Shown: positions 6,486-13,250, counted from the stretch's first letter. The stretch: DNA of 13,250 nucleotides from Frankiales bacterium (GCA_025464695.1 JAODNQ010000230.1:1-13250); one strand, 5' to 3'. Program-made: numbers and translations. The notes: generated by a model not told the origin, from the sequence alone.

Positions 6486-6971
6486 CTACAGCGTCAGGTC
6501 CCCGCCGGACAGCTCGTCGAGCGCCGACCGTCCGGCCAGCTTCTCCCGGCCGCGCTCCACCGCCTCGAGCGTCTTGTGCAGGACGATCTCGAAGTTCGCC
6601 AGCTTGCCGTCGACGTAGTCGTCGACCTGCACGCGCATCGTCTCGGCCTGCGCCTGGGCGTCCTCGAGCAGCCGCGCCGCCTCGTCCGCCGCGCGGCGGT
6701 GCACCTCGGTCTCGCCCACCAGCCGGTCGCGCTCGCGGGCGGCCTCGTCGAGCAGGCGGTCGGCCTCGCGGCGGCCCTGCTCGACGACGGCGTCGCGGTC
6801 GCCGAGCACCTGCTGCGCGCGGTCCAGCACGCGGGGCAGCAGCGCCCGCAGCTCGTCGAGCAGCTCGAGCACCTCGCCCCGGTGGACCATCACCGAGCTC
6901 GACATGGGCATGGCGCGGGCCGCCTCGACGAGCCGGACGACCTCGTCGAGCTTGTCGTGGACCGCGTCCAT
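6486..6971 (-). CDS. sepIVA: SepIVA-like (DivIVA-related) septation coiled-coil protein, short form
   Basis: The 161-residue product matches, from memory, mycobacterial SepIVA (Rv2927c) at both ends. The N-terminal block VRLVEAARAMPMSSS and RGEVLELLDELRALLP corresponds to its EEARGVPMT and RGDVLELIDD region, and the C-terminal DDYVDGKLANFE corresponds to its YVDNKLAEFE. Between them lies a highly charged coiled coil at about residues 55-120. SepIVA is a cytoplasmic DivIVA-domain-like protein needed for septation and for the intracellular membrane domain in mycobacteria. Its position next to coaD and DUF177 matches that neighbourhood. This version is about 80 residues shorter, the loss being in the coiled coil. 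The start is an ATG 13 bases after the coaD stop. Some annotations would call it an ATP synthase B-like or hypothetical protein. Confidence 0.8.
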   Translation of the reverse strand: MDAVHDKLDEVVRLVEAARAMPMSSSVMVHRGEVLELLDELRALLPRVLDRAQQVLGDRDAVVEQGRREADRLLDEAARERDRLVGETEVHRRAADEAARLLEDAQAQAETMRVQVDDYVDGKLANFEIVLHKTLEAVERGREKLAGRSALDELSGGDLTL

Positions 6972-6984
6972 CAGCCCGTCGCCG

Positions 6985-7464
6985 TCACGCCCGGGCCAGC
7001 CGCTCCACGAGCACCGTGTGGACGTGGGGGGGCACCAGGCCGCTGACGTCGCCGCCGTAGGTCGCGACCTCCTTGACGAGGCTCGACGACAGGAACGAGT
7101 ACAGCGGGTTCGTCGTCATGAACAGCGTCTCGACGCCGGCCAGCCCGTGGTTCATCTGCGCCATCTGCAGCTCGTAGTCGAAGTCGCTGATGGCCCGCAG
7201 GCCCTTCACGATGACCGGGATCTGCTTGTCGCGGCAGTAGTCGACGAGCAGGCCGTGGAAGCTGTCGACGACGACGTTGCCGTAGTGGGCCGTCACCTCG
7301 CGCAGGAGCTCGATCCGCTCCTCGACCGTGAACAGCGACGACTTCTTCTTGTTCACGAGCACCGCGACGGTGACCTCGTCGTAGATCGCGCTGGCGCGCC
7401 CGACGATGTCGAGGTGCCCGAGGGTCACCGGGTCGAAGGAGCCGGGACAGACGGCGCGCCTCAA
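6985..7464 (-). CDS. coaD: Pantetheine-phosphate adenylyltransferase
   Basis: CoaD transfers AMP from ATP to 4'-phosphopantetheine, giving dephospho-CoA in the penultimate step of CoA synthesis. The 159-residue length is standard. The nucleotidyltransferase motif appears as [11 protein letters not shown] (residues 7-17), with the TxGH His at 17. The C-terminal [20 protein letters not shown] block is also typical. The start is a TTG that overlaps the rsmD stop in TTGA, fixed by the family N-terminus ([11 protein letters not shown]). CoA supplies the phosphopantetheine used on the acyl carrier protein encoded about 2.4 kb downstream, a plausible metabolic link. The rsmD-coaD pairing is widely conserved. 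Confidence 0.97.
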   Translation of the reverse strand: MRRAVCPGSFDPVTLGHLDIVGRASAIYDEVTVAVLVNKKKSSLFTVEERIELLREVTAHYGNVVVDSFHGLLVDYCRDKQIPVIVKGLRAISDFDYELQMAQMNHGLAGVETLFMTTNPLYSFLSSSLVKEVATYGGDVSGLVPPHVHTVLVERLARA

Positions 7465-8021
7465 CGGGCTGCCGCTCCTGCTGCGTGGACCGCGTACCAG
7501 AGCACGGCGTCACCGTACTTGCGCTCGCGGACGGCCTCGAGGCCGCCCGGCCACACGAGGGCCGGGCCTCGGCGACGCCGCTCCACGACGACGACGGCCT
7601 CGGGGGCGAGCCAGGGCACGAGGGCCTCGAGCGCGGGAGCGACGTCGAGGTCGTACGGCGGGTCGAGCAGGACGAGGTCGTAGCGCGGCTCCGCGCCGTG
7701 CGCGAGGAACTGCGCCACCGGGCTGTGCACCACGTGCGCCCCCGGCAGCCCGACGACGGCGGCGTTGGCCTCGCACACCCGGACCGCCTTCGGGTCGGCC
7801 TCGACGAGCGTCGCCGACCCCGCCCCGCGGCTCAGCGCCTCGAGGCCGAGGGCGCCGCTGCCGGCGTACAGGTCGAGCACCCGCGCGCCGTCGAGGTCGA
7901 GCAGCGACAGCAGGCTGCTGAACAGGCCCTCGCGGGCGCGCTCGCTGGTGGGCCGGGTGACCGTGCCGTCGGGCACCTGCAGGCGCCGTCCGCGCTCGCT
8001 CCCGGCGATGATGCGCGTCAC
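7461..8021 (-). CDS. rsmD: 16S rRNA (guanine966-N2)-methyltransferase RsmD
   Basis: RsmD uses S-adenosylmethionine to methylate G966 of 16S rRNA in the assembling 30S subunit. The 186-residue product has the conserved start [12 protein letters not shown] and the [15 protein letters not shown] block. The SAM-binding motif is [16 protein letters not shown]. The catalytic motif is DPPY, in place of the (N/D)PPY consensus. I chose the GTG at 8021 because it directly precedes TRIIAG, where the family begins; upstream frame residues look unrelated. No strong Shine-Dalgarno is visible. It is the first gene of the rsmD-coaD-sepIVA run and is divergent from an unknown plus-strand gene 73 bases away. 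Confidence 0.95.
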   Translation of the reverse strand: MTRIIAGSERGRRLQVPDGTVTRPTSERAREGLFSSLLSLLDLDGARVLDLYAGSGALGLEALSRGAGSATLVEADPKAVRVCEANAAVVGLPGAHVVHSPVAQFLAHGAEPRYDLVLLDPPYDLDVAPALEALVPWLAPEAVVVVERRRRGPALVWPGGLEAVRERKYGDAVLWYAVHAAGAAAR

Positions 8022-8082
8022 GGGCAGGGCTCGGGGTGCAGCATGCCGACAGCCTGCCCGACCGGCCCGCGCCGTCGGCTGA

Positions 8083-8088
8083 GAGACT
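8083..8088 (+). promoter_or_regulatory. Possible -10 element, leaderless type, for the 142-residue protein
   Basis: GAGACT matches TANNNT except at its first base and is followed by six bases before the ATG at 8095, the same spacing as for the gene at 2488. There is no Shine-Dalgarno sequence, which favours a leaderless mRNA. Confidence 0.4.
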
Positions 8089-8094
8089 GGGCGC

Positions 8095-8523
8095 ATGCGA
8101 GTCGCCGCGATGTTCTTCGCCGAGAGTGCCGACCACACGACCGACCGCCTCCGGGTCCAGGGCGGGCTGTGGGACGGCCTGACGGCCACCGCCTTCCCCG
8201 CCTCCCACGAGATCCCGGTCGTGGTGCTGCTGCGCCCGGCGCTCGAGGACGTGGGCCAGAGCTTCCACCTCGACTTCCACGTCACCGGTCCGGACGGCCC
8301 CGCGGGGCACCAGCACGTCGACGTCGCCGTCAACGTTCACAAGGCGCAGACCGCCGTCGTCGTGCCGGTGACCGGCACCTTCCCGACGCCGGGCCGCTAC
8401 ACGCTGCAGCTGCGCTCGCACGTCGGCACCGACGAGGTCGCCTTCGAGGTCACCGGGCCCGGGAGCTCCCCCGTGGCCCGGGCGGTCGAGGGCTACGCGC
8501 TCGGCCTGCAGGACCGCCCGTAG
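8095..8523 (+). CDS. Uncharacterised beta-rich cytoplasmic protein (possibly DUF6941-like)
   Basis: The 142-residue product has no signal peptide, membrane segment or catalytic motif. It begins with a hydrophobic strand followed by ADHTTDRLRVQGGLWDGL (residues 12-29), which resembles the LADxAxVxxGxLxxxGGGW pattern I associate with DUF6941. This assignment is tentative. The middle shows alternating hydrophobic strands (VVVLLRP, FHLDFHVTG, VAVNVHK, AVVVPVTG, YTLQLRSH, VAFEVTG), suggesting a beta-sandwich. The ATG is supported by a -10-like box at leaderless spacing. It is inserted on the opposite strand between recG and rsmD, divergent from rsmD and ending one base from the recG stop, so a small independent gene sits in a conserved housekeeping row. 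Function is unknown. Confidence 0.75.
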   Translation: MRVAAMFFAESADHTTDRLRVQGGLWDGLTATAFPASHEIPVVVLLRPALEDVGQSFHLDFHVTGPDGPAGHQHVDVAVNVHKAQTAVVVPVTGTFPTPGRYTLQLRSHVGTDEVAFEVTGPGSSPVARAVEGYALGLQDRP

Positions 8524-8524
8524 C

Positions 8525-10666
8525 TCAGGCCTTCTCGAGGTAGTCGGCCCGCTCCTCGTCGAGCAGGCTGACGACGGCGCTCCGCAGCGCCGGGTGCTGC
8601 TGGAGCATCGGGTCCTCGGCCACCAGGGCACCCGCGGCGTCGCGGGCGGCCAGGATGACGTCCTTGTCGCGGAGCAGCTGCAGCATGCGCAGGCTGCTGC
8701 GCTTCCCGCTCTGGGACGCCCCGAGGACGTCGCCCTCGCGGCGCTGCTCGAGGTCGAGCTCGGACAGGGCGAAGCCGTCGGTGGTGGAGGCGACGGCCTC
8801 GAGCCGCTCCCGGGCCGGCGACCCGGTCTCGGCCTCGGTGACGAGCAGGCACAGCCCGGGGTGCTCGCCCCGGCCGATCCGGCCGCGCAGCTGGTGCAGC
8901 TGGCTGATGCCGAACCGGTCGGCGTCGAGCACGACCATGACGGTCGCGTTCGGGACGTCGACGCCGACCTCGATGACCGTGGTGGCGACCAGCACGTCGA
9001 GCTCGCCGCGGGAGAACGCCTGCATGACGGCGTCCTTGTCCTCGGCCGGCAGGCGGCCGTGCAGGGCGGCGACGCGCAAGCCGGCCAGCGGCCCGTGGCT
9101 GAGCATCGGCGCGACGTCCTCGACGGCCGCCGCCGGCCGGCGCCCGTCCTCCGTGGCGTCGGCGTCGTCGCCCCCGATGCGGGGGCAGACGACGAACGCC
9201 TGGCGCCCCTCGGCCGCCGCCTCGCGGACGCGCTGCCACGCCCGGTCCAGCCAGGCGGGGTGCTCCGCGACGGGCACGACGTTGCTGCGGATCGGCGAGC
9301 GCCCGCGCGGCAGCTCCGACAGGGTGCTGACCTCGAGGTCGCCGTAGACCGTGATGGCGACGGTGCGCGGGATGGGGGTGGCCGTCATCACGAGGACGTG
9401 GGGCGGGGTGGCGCCCTTGGCCCGCAGCGCCTCGCGCTGCTCGACCCCGAAGCGGTGCTGCTCGTCGACGACGACCAGGCCGAGGTCCGAGAACGCGACC
9501 CCCTCCGACAGCAGCGCGTGCGTGCCGACCACGAGCCCCGCCTCGCCGTTCGCCACCTCCGCCAGAGCGGCCCGCCGGGCCGCGGCACCCAGCGAGCCGG
9601 TGAGCAGCGCGACGCGGGTCGCCGTCTCGGCCGCGCCCAGCTCTCCGGCCTGAGCGAGCGGGCCGAGCAGCGCCCGCAGCGACCGCGCGTGCTGCTGGGC
9701 CAGGACCTCGGTGGGCGCCAGCAGGGCCGCCTGCCCCCCGGCGTCGACGACGGCCAGCATCGCCCGGAGCGCGACCAGGGTCTTGCCCGAGCCGACCTCG
9801 CCCTGCAGCAGCCGGTTCATGGGGGCGGGCCGCGCCAGCTCGGCGAGCAGCACCTCCCCGGTCGCGCGCTGCCCCTCGGTCAACTGGAAGGGCAGGACGG
9901 CGTCGAAGGCGTCGAGCAGGCCGCCCGGGCGCGGCACCCGCGGCGTCCCGGGGCTGGCCTGCAGCGCCGCCCGCCGCTGTGCGAGCACCACCTGCAGGAC
10001 GAACGCCTCGTCCCAGCGCAGCCGGGCCCGGGCGCGCTGCACGTCCGGCCACCCCGAGGGCGCGTGGATGCCGGCGAACGCCTCGAACAGCCCGGGCAGC
10101 CGGTGCTCCTCGCGCAGGTGCTCGGGCAGCGGGTCGGGTCCGACGTCGAGGGAGGGCAGGACGGTGCGGACGCTGGTCTGCAGCACGAACGTCGAGACCT
10201 TGGCCGTCGCCGGGTAGATCGGCACGAGGGCGCCGGCGAAGTCGGCGGTCACCTCGCCCTCGTCGTCGTCGACGAGCTGCCACTCCGGGTTGGCCAGCTG
10301 CACCCGCCCGGCGAAGGTCTCGACCTTCCCGGCGAAGAAGGCGCGGCGGCCGGGACGGAGGTCGCGCTCGGCCCACGGCCGGTTGAACACGGCCATCGTC
10401 ATGGAGCGCGAGCCGTCCGACACCGTGACGTCGGTCTTGTAGAGCTTGGGCCGGAGCTTGCGGCCGCTGCACTTCACGACCTCGGCGAACACCGTCGCGT
10501 GCTCGCCGACCTCGAGCTCGTCGAAGCCGGTGAGCTTGCCGCGCTCGGCGTACCGGCGGGGGTAGTGGTGCATGAGGTCGCCGACGGTGTGCAGGCCGAG
10601 GTGCGTCGCGAGCGCCTTGGCGGTGCGGTCGCCCAGCGCCTTGACGAGCGGGGTCTCGGGGAGCAC
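8525..10666 (-). CDS. recG: ATP-dependent DNA helicase RecG
   Basis: RecG is a double-stranded DNA translocase that regresses stalled forks and processes branched DNA and R-loops. The 713-residue product has an N-terminal wedge region (about residues 30-150, with the OB-fold strands around [12 protein letters not shown]) and then two helicase lobes. Visible motifs are the Q-like FQLTEGQ (260-266), Walker A GEVGSGKT (289-296), the DEQH box (401-404), TATPIPRT (428-435) and [13 protein letters not shown] in lobe two. The C-terminal region includes [20 protein letters not shown]. The GTG lies two bases after the upstream DAK2 gene stop and matches the family start ([11 protein letters not shown]). 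The two are clearly cotranscribed. The length is normal, with no sign of damage. Confidence 0.97.
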   Translation of the reverse strand: MLPETPLVKALGDRTAKALATHLGLHTVGDLMHHYPRRYAERGKLTGFDELEVGEHATVFAEVVKCSGRKLRPKLYKTDVTVSDGSRSMTMAVFNRPWAERDLRPGRRAFFAGKVETFAGRVQLANPEWQLVDDDEGEVTADFAGALVPIYPATAKVSTFVLQTSVRTVLPSLDVGPDPLPEHLREEHRLPGLFEAFAGIHAPSGWPDVQRARARLRWDEAFVLQVVLAQRRAALQASPGTPRVPRPGGLLDAFDAVLPFQLTEGQRATGEVLLAELARPAPMNRLLQGEVGSGKTLVALRAMLAVVDAGGQAALLAPTEVLAQQHARSLRALLGPLAQAGELGAAETATRVALLTGSLGAAARRAALAEVANGEAGLVVGTHALLSEGVAFSDLGLVVVDEQHRFGVEQREALRAKGATPPHVLVMTATPIPRTVAITVYGDLEVSTLSELPRGRSPIRSNVVPVAEHPAWLDRAWQRVREAAAEGRQAFVVCPRIGGDDADATEDGRRPAAAVEDVAPMLSHGPLAGLRVAALHGRLPAEDKDAVMQAFSRGELDVLVATTVIEVGVDVPNATVMVVLDADRFGISQLHQLRGRIGRGEHPGLCLLVTEAETGSPARERLEAVASTTDGFALSELDLEQRREGDVLGASQSGKRSSLRMLQLLRDKDVILAARDAAGALVAEDPMLQQHPALRSAVVSLLDEERADYLEKA

Positions 10667-10668
10667 GG

Positions 10669-12249
10669 CTACTCCGCCCCGAGCAGCAGCGGGTAGTGGG
10701 GCTGCCCGCCGTCGTACACGGTGACCTCCGCCCCGGCCGCGCGGGCCTGCGCCGCGAGGCGCTCCCCCGCACCGGGCGGCGCGCCCGCGCCGACGAGCAC
10801 CGTCACGAGCTCCGCACCGGGCGCGAGCAGGCGGGCGAGCAGGGCGTCGGCGACGTCGAGCAGGCCGCCCCCCACCTCGACCACCTCGCCCTGCAGCAGC
10901 CCCAGCGCGTCGCCCTTGCGGCAGGGACCCGCCGCGGTGGTCGCGTCGCGCACCGCGGTGGTGACCTCGGCCCAGCGGGTGGCCTCGGCGGCGGCCGACA
11001 TGGTGCGGGCGCAGTCGGCCAGGGACAGGGCGTCGTCGGCGACCGCGAGGGCGGCCAGCCCCTGCACGACGCTGCGGGTGGGCACCACCTCGACGGCGAG
11101 ACCGGTGTCGGCGCAGGCAGCCGCGGCGGCGCGGGCCACGGCCAGCACGTTGCCGTCGTTGGGCAGGACCAGCACCTCGCGGGCCCCGGTGGCGTGGACG
11201 GCCGCCACGACCTCCGCCGTGGACGGGCCGGTCGGTCCCCCGCCGACGGCGGTGGCGCCGCAGCCGCGGAACAGGACGGCCAGCCCCGGACCCGGGGCGA
11301 CCGCCACGACGGCTCGGACCGCCTCGGCATGCGCCGGGGGCGGGACGGGAGCGCCGGCCTGGTCGGCGAAGCGGGTGACCGTGATGCGGAACGGCCGCCC
11401 CGCCTCGACGGCCGCCTCCAGGGCCGCGCCGACGTCGTCGACGTGCACGTGGACGTTCCACAGGTCCTCGACACCGACGACGACCAGGGAGTCGCCGAGG
11501 GCGGACAGGGCCCCCTTCAGGACGTCGACGTCGGCCGGGCCGGCGTCGCGCAGGAGGAACTGCACCTCGTAGGCGAGGTCCTCGCTGCCGCACTCGCGGA
11601 CGGCGACGCCGCTGCGGGCGCGCGGGACCAGGGGCACCGGCACCGGGGCGACCGCCTCGCCCGTGACGACCTGCTCCAGCGCCTCGAGCAGCACGCACAG
11701 CCCGCGGCCCCCGGCGTCCACCACCCCGGCGTCGCGCAGGGCCTGCAGCTGGTCGGGCGTGCGCGCCAGGGCGGCCACCGCCGCCGCACGGGCGCCCCGC
11801 ACCACGGCGGCGAGGTCGGGACCGACGGCGCCGTCGGCCGCGGCCCGCGCGACCGTCAGGACGGTGCCCTCGACGGGCGTCGCCACCGCGGCGTAGGCGA
11901 GGTCGGCCGCCCGGGTGAGGCAGGCCCGCAGCTGCTCCGGTCCGGCACCGGCCTCGGGGACGGCCTCGCAGAACCCGCGCAGCAGCTGGCTGAGGATCAC
12001 GCCGGAGTTGCCCCGGGCGCCCATGAGCCCGCCCCGCGCGACCGCCCGGGCGGTCGAGGCCATGTCGGGAGCCGCCACCGCGACCGCGTCCTCCACCGCC
12101 TGCATGGTGAGCAGCAGGTTGGTGCCGGTGTCGCCGTCGGGCACGGGGTAGACGTTGAGCGCGTCGACCTCGTCGCGGGCGGCACGCAGCGCGGCGAGGC
12201 CCGCGCTGCACCAGCGACGGACGGCGGCGGCGTCGAGCACCTGCAGCAC
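10669..12249 (-). CDS. fakA: DAK2-domain protein, fatty acid kinase FakA-like (YloV)
   Basis: The family is an ATP-binding kinase subunit related to dihydroxyacetone kinase. FakA phosphorylates fatty acids held by a separate DegV-type FakB protein. The 526-residue product has the DAK2 ATP/Mg motif [13 protein letters not shown] (32-44) and [12 protein letters not shown] (77-88), then a middle domain with WNVHVHVDD, and a C-terminal DegV-like part with VLPNDGNV and the [12 protein letters not shown] block. In the middle domain the Cys found in the GYCTE motif of staphylococcal FakA is not present (the segment reads AYEVQFLL), although the HVH remains. The GTG start has GAGGAG four bases upstream. 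Acyl phosphate made by FakA would enter lipid synthesis with PlsX products. No fakB is in the window, so activity on fatty acids is inferred. Confidence 0.88.
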   Translation of the reverse strand: MLQVLDAAAVRRWCSAGLAALRAARDEVDALNVYPVPDGDTGTNLLLTMQAVEDAVAVAAPDMASTARAVARGGLMGARGNSGVILSQLLRGFCEAVPEAGAGPEQLRACLTRAADLAYAAVATPVEGTVLTVARAAADGAVGPDLAAVVRGARAAAVAALARTPDQLQALRDAGVVDAGGRGLCVLLEALEQVVTGEAVAPVPVPLVPRARSGVAVRECGSEDLAYEVQFLLRDAGPADVDVLKGALSALGDSLVVVGVEDLWNVHVHVDDVGAALEAAVEAGRPFRITVTRFADQAGAPVPPPAHAEAVRAVVAVAPGPGLAVLFRGCGATAVGGGPTGPSTAEVVAAVHATGAREVLVLPNDGNVLAVARAAAAACADTGLAVEVVPTRSVVQGLAALAVADDALSLADCARTMSAAAEATRWAEVTTAVRDATTAAGPCRKGDALGLLQGEVVEVGGGLLDVADALLARLLAPGAELVTVLVGAGAPPGAGERLAAQARAAGAEVTVYDGGQPHYPLLLGAE

Positions 12250-12263
12250 ACCGCTCCTCGTCC

Positions 12264-12287
12264 GCCGGCCGCTCGCGGGCGGCCGGC
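12264..12287. repeat. 9-bp perfect inverted repeat in the fakA-like leader
   Basis: GCCGGCCGC and GCGGCCGGC flank a six-base loop. The element lies just upstream of the GAGGAG ribosome-binding site of the fakA-like gene and would form a stable hairpin in its leader RNA, possibly affecting ribosome access or acting as an attenuator. Confidence 0.5.
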
Positions 12288-12314
12288 ACGTCGGGCCCCA
12301 GAGCGGGGCGGGGG

Positions 12315-12340
12315 CGGTGACCGGAGGACGCGGGTCACCG
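12315..12340. repeat. 8-bp dyad with 10-bp spacer between fakA-like gene and rpmB
   Basis: CGGTGACC and GGTCACCG are perfect inverted copies 10 bp apart. The arm centres are 18 bp apart, which suits a dimeric DNA-binding protein. It lies between the two divergent starts and may be an operator or a leader hairpin. Confidence 0.5.
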
Positions 12341-12360
12341 GGACCGGGGGTCCGGGCAGC

Positions 12361-12379
12361 GCCGAGGCTAACCCTCGGC
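12361..12379 (-). promoter_or_regulatory. Probable -10 of the fakA-like gene inside a 7-bp palindrome
   Basis: On the minus strand TAGCCT (12370-12365) fits TANNNT. It is embedded in a palindrome with arms GCCGAGG and CCTCGGC separated by five bases. Use of this promoter would give a leader of roughly 110 nt containing the two other dyads. A protein bound at the palindrome would block the promoter. Confidence 0.4.
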
Positions 12380-12424
12380 CCCGACAGGACCGGGCGACGG
12401 CGGCGCCCCGCCCGCCGCCGCTGC

Positions 12425-12430
12425 TAGTCT
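12425..12430 (+). promoter_or_regulatory. Probable -10 of rpmB
   Basis: TAGTCT fits TANNNT. Initiation near 12437 would give a leader of about 60 nt, including the GGAG ribosome-binding site at 12485-12488. No clear -35 box is visible. Confidence 0.5.
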
Positions 12431-12495
12431 TCGGGTGTCCGGAGCGTCGATGCCCCGTGACTCCCCCGCTCACTCGACTGCACTGGAGATACACC

Positions 12496-12693
12496 GTGGC
12501 TGCCACCTGCGACGTCTGCGGCAAGGGCCCCGGCTTCGGCATGTCCGTGAGCCACTCCCACCGCCGCACCCGCCGACGCTGGAACCCGAACATCCAGACC
12601 GTGCGCGCCATGGTCGGCAAGGCCGGCAAGACGCCGAAGAAGCTCGGCGTCTGCACGTCCTGCATCAAGGCCGGCAAGGTCGCCCGCGCCTAG
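12496..12693 (+). CDS. rpmB: 50S ribosomal protein L28
   Basis: L28 is a small protein of the large ribosomal subunit. The 65-residue product opens [20 protein letters not shown] and contains the basic [12 protein letters not shown] block that is diagnostic for L28. It is the zinc-binding form, with Cys5, Cys8, Cys53 and Cys56 in two CxxC pairs. Many actinobacteria carry a second, Cys-free L28 for zinc starvation; none is seen here. The GTG start has GGAG seven bases upstream. A longer reading frame from 12435 is in another phase and is not credible. It is divergent from the fakA-like gene, the usual actinobacterial order. Confidence 0.97.
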   Translation: MAATCDVCGKGPGFGMSVSHSHRRTRRRWNPNIQTVRAMVGKAGKTPKKLGVCTSCIKAGKVARA

Positions 12694-12750
12694 CGGCGTC
12701 GCACCTCTGCACCACCCGCACGCCGTCTGGCAGACCTCCTCGCGGAGCGC

Positions 12751-12779
12751 TGTCCAGGCGGCGCGCTCGTGTGTACTCT
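12751..12779 (+). promoter_or_regulatory. Promoter of the cold-shock gene
   Basis: TGTCCA (12751-12756) and TACTCT (12774-12779) are separated by 17 bases, the standard sigma-70 spacing; the -10 is a good TANNNT match and the -35 is weak. Initiation near 12786 would give a leader of about 76 nt. Long leaders are common for cold-shock mRNAs. Confidence 0.55.
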
Positions 12780-12861
12780 CCGCGCAGTCGCACGCCGCAC
12801 GGACCGGCACGACTCGGTCCCGCGCAGCGCGGCGACCGTCAGCGAGAGAGAGAACAGGCAC

Positions 12862-13065
12862 ATGGCACAGGGCGCAGTGAAGTGGTTCAACGCGGAGAAG
12901 GGCTTCGGCTTCATCGCCGTCGACGGCGGCGGCGCGGACGTCTTCGTCCACTACAGCGCGATCCAGTCCGACGGCTACCGCTCGCTCGACGAGGGCCAGC
13001 GCGTCGAGTTCGAGATCACCCAGGGCCAGAAGGGCCCGCAGGCCGACGCGGTGCGCCCCGTCTAG
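12862..13065 (+). CDS. cspA: Cold-shock domain protein (CspA family)
   Basis: This is a single cold-shock domain that binds single-stranded RNA and DNA and acts as an RNA chaperone. The 67-residue product has both RNA-binding motifs: KGFGFI (RNP1, residues 13-18) and VFVHY (RNP2, 27-31). [15 protein letters not shown] and the [11 protein letters not shown] end are typical. Actinobacteria often keep several copies, some constitutive, so cold induction is not certain. The ATG is preceded by a purine-rich GAGAGAGAGAA stretch and by its own promoter; rpmB ends about 170 bases upstream. An IS30-type element begins within roughly 40 bases after the stop, so the original downstream terminator may have been displaced. 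Confidence 0.97.
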   Translation: MAQGAVKWFNAEKGFGFIAVDGGGADVFVHYSAIQSDGYRSLDEGQRVEFEITQGQKGPQADAVRPV

Positions 13066-13142
13066 TCCTGCCGCTCCGACGGAGGCCCGGTCCCCGGTGG
13101 GGCGGATTCAACGGGTCGTCGCAACACGAACGTATCGTGTAC

Positions 13143-13250
13143 CTAGGCGAGTAGCGCGGCAAGACGCTGGGCTGGGGTTTCCCAGCCCAGCGTTTTGCGT
13201 GGGCGGGTGTTCATCAGGTGCGCGACCTCGGTCAGGTCGTCGGCGCTGAA
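13143..13250 (-). CDS. IS30-family transposase, C-terminal 35 residues (cut by window edge)
   Basis: Only the C-terminus is present, read on the minus strand into the window and ending at a TAG. It contains LMNTRPRKTLGWETPAQRL, the conserved NxRPRKTLGWxTPxE block that closes the DDE catalytic domain of IS30-family transposases and includes the region of the catalytic Glu. The start, the DNA-binding region and the two catalytic Asp are outside. The frame is intact in the part seen, so the element could be active, but this cannot be judged here. A perfect hairpin is embedded in the codons for this block. Confidence 0.88.
   Translation of the reverse strand, partial: FSADDLTEVAHLMNTRPRKTLGWETPAQRLAALLA
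13161..13196 (+). terminator. Strong terminator-like hairpin inside the transposase 3' end
   Basis: CGCTGGGCTGGG and CCCAGCCCAGCG form a perfect 12-bp stem around GTTT. A further AAGA/TTTT extension includes one G-T pair. Read on the plus strand, the stem is followed by TTTT, the form of an intrinsic terminator for transcripts coming from the cold-shock gene. On the minus strand the tail is TCTT, so termination there is less likely. Confidence 0.6.

Larger units (their letters stand above)
13100..13250. mobile_element. IS30-type insertion sequence, 3' end (continues past window)
   Basis: The element is recognised from its transposase C-terminus and from the terminal sequence outside the stop. 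Facing inward from about 13100, GCGGATTCAACGGGTCGTCG followed by CAACAC looks like an IS30-family terminal inverted repeat. The outer boundary is uncertain by several bases and the other end, with the target duplication, lies outside the window. Codons such as AAA, CCA, CTA and CTT are more frequent here than in neighbouring genes, a sign of separate origin. Confidence 0.7.

Noticed and set aside
4257..7046. Long plus-strand open frames opposite acpP, plsX, rpmF, DUF177 and the sepIVA-like gene
   Set aside because: Six secure minus-strand genes with family motifs and correct lengths occupy this stretch; the opposite frames give biased, motif-free translations.
8525..12289. A single minus-strand open frame of over 1250 codons spanning recG and upstream
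   Set aside because: Its 3' part is the true RecG frame, but upstream of 10666 it runs through the DAK2/FakA-like gene in the wrong phase. The DAK2 motifs require the other frame, and RecG has a normal start at 10666.
10696..12693. Plus-strand frame of about 665 codons that ends in the L28 sequence
   Set aside because: Only the last 65 codons, from the GTG at 12496, encode L28. Everything before is antisense to the FakA-like gene or intergenic.
12424..12951. Minus-strand open frame across rpmB and the cspA leader
   Set aside because: It lies opposite L28 and the start of the cold-shock gene, has no ribosome-binding site or family motif, and is explained as a GC shadow.
13066..13099. Possible cspA terminator just after its stop
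   Set aside because: Only 4-bp stems (CCGG-TCC-CCGG or CCCC-GGT-GGGG) are visible, with no T-tract; not enough to call.
1..13250. Search by eye for tRNA or rRNA genes, CRISPR arrays, toxin-antitoxin pairs, phage or defence modules
   Set aside because: No regularly spaced repeats, no tRNA-like cloverleaf arms and no defence-protein motifs were seen; apart from the IS end, the window is housekeeping.

Overview
The window is ordinary core chromosome from a very GC-rich actinobacterium. The evidence is strong G/C bias at third codon positions, frequent GTG and TTG starts, and an actinobacterial gene order: smc, acyP, mutM, rnc, rpmF, DUF177, sepIVA-like, coaD, rsmD, recG, DAK2/fakA-like, with divergent rpmB. 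The 161-residue relative of mycobacterial SepIVA and the sites resembling TANNNT -10 boxes lying directly before start codons also fit Actinomycetes. I cannot place it to genus.

Layout. Nearly everything from 1 to 12249 is on the minus strand. Read in the direction of transcription, from high to low coordinates, the units are: (i) a DAK2/FakA-like gene followed 2 nt later by recG; (ii) rsmD, coaD and a SepIVA-like septation protein; (iii) a tightly packed run of DUF177, rpmF, plsX, acpP, rnc and mutM with overlaps of the GTGA, ATGA and TAGTG kind; (iv) acyP; (v) a 66-residue coiled-coil protein with its own promoter and terminator; (vi) the N-terminal part of smc, cut by the left edge. Three small plus-strand genes interrupt this: a lipoprotein divergent from acyP, a Cys-rich protein whose end overlaps mutM tail to tail, and a 142-residue beta-rich protein that ends 1 nt from recG. 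At the right, rpmB and a cold-shock gene run on the plus strand. The window then enters the 3' end of an IS30-type insertion sequence.

How the genes work together. The long operon joins ribosome maturation (DUF177/L32 and RNase III) with membrane lipid precursor synthesis (PlsX and an acyl carrier protein) and base-excision repair (MutM). The neighbouring units add CoA synthesis, 16S rRNA methylation, septation, fork repair, a probable fatty-acid kinase and chromosome condensation. It is a growth-linked housekeeping cluster.

I found no convincing new defence, toxin-antitoxin, CRISPR, RNA-gene or phage system. The points most worth checking are the insertion sequence beside the cold-shock gene and its perfect terminator-like hairpin, a helical-turn direct repeat upstream of the 66-residue protein's promoter, three dyads between the fakA-like gene and rpmB, a shortened SepIVA-like protein, an unusual acyl carrier protein, and several conserved-looking small proteins without known function. 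No stretch above 300 bases lacks a gene. The two largest gaps (1573-1822 and 12250-12495) hold promoter and dyad elements described below.
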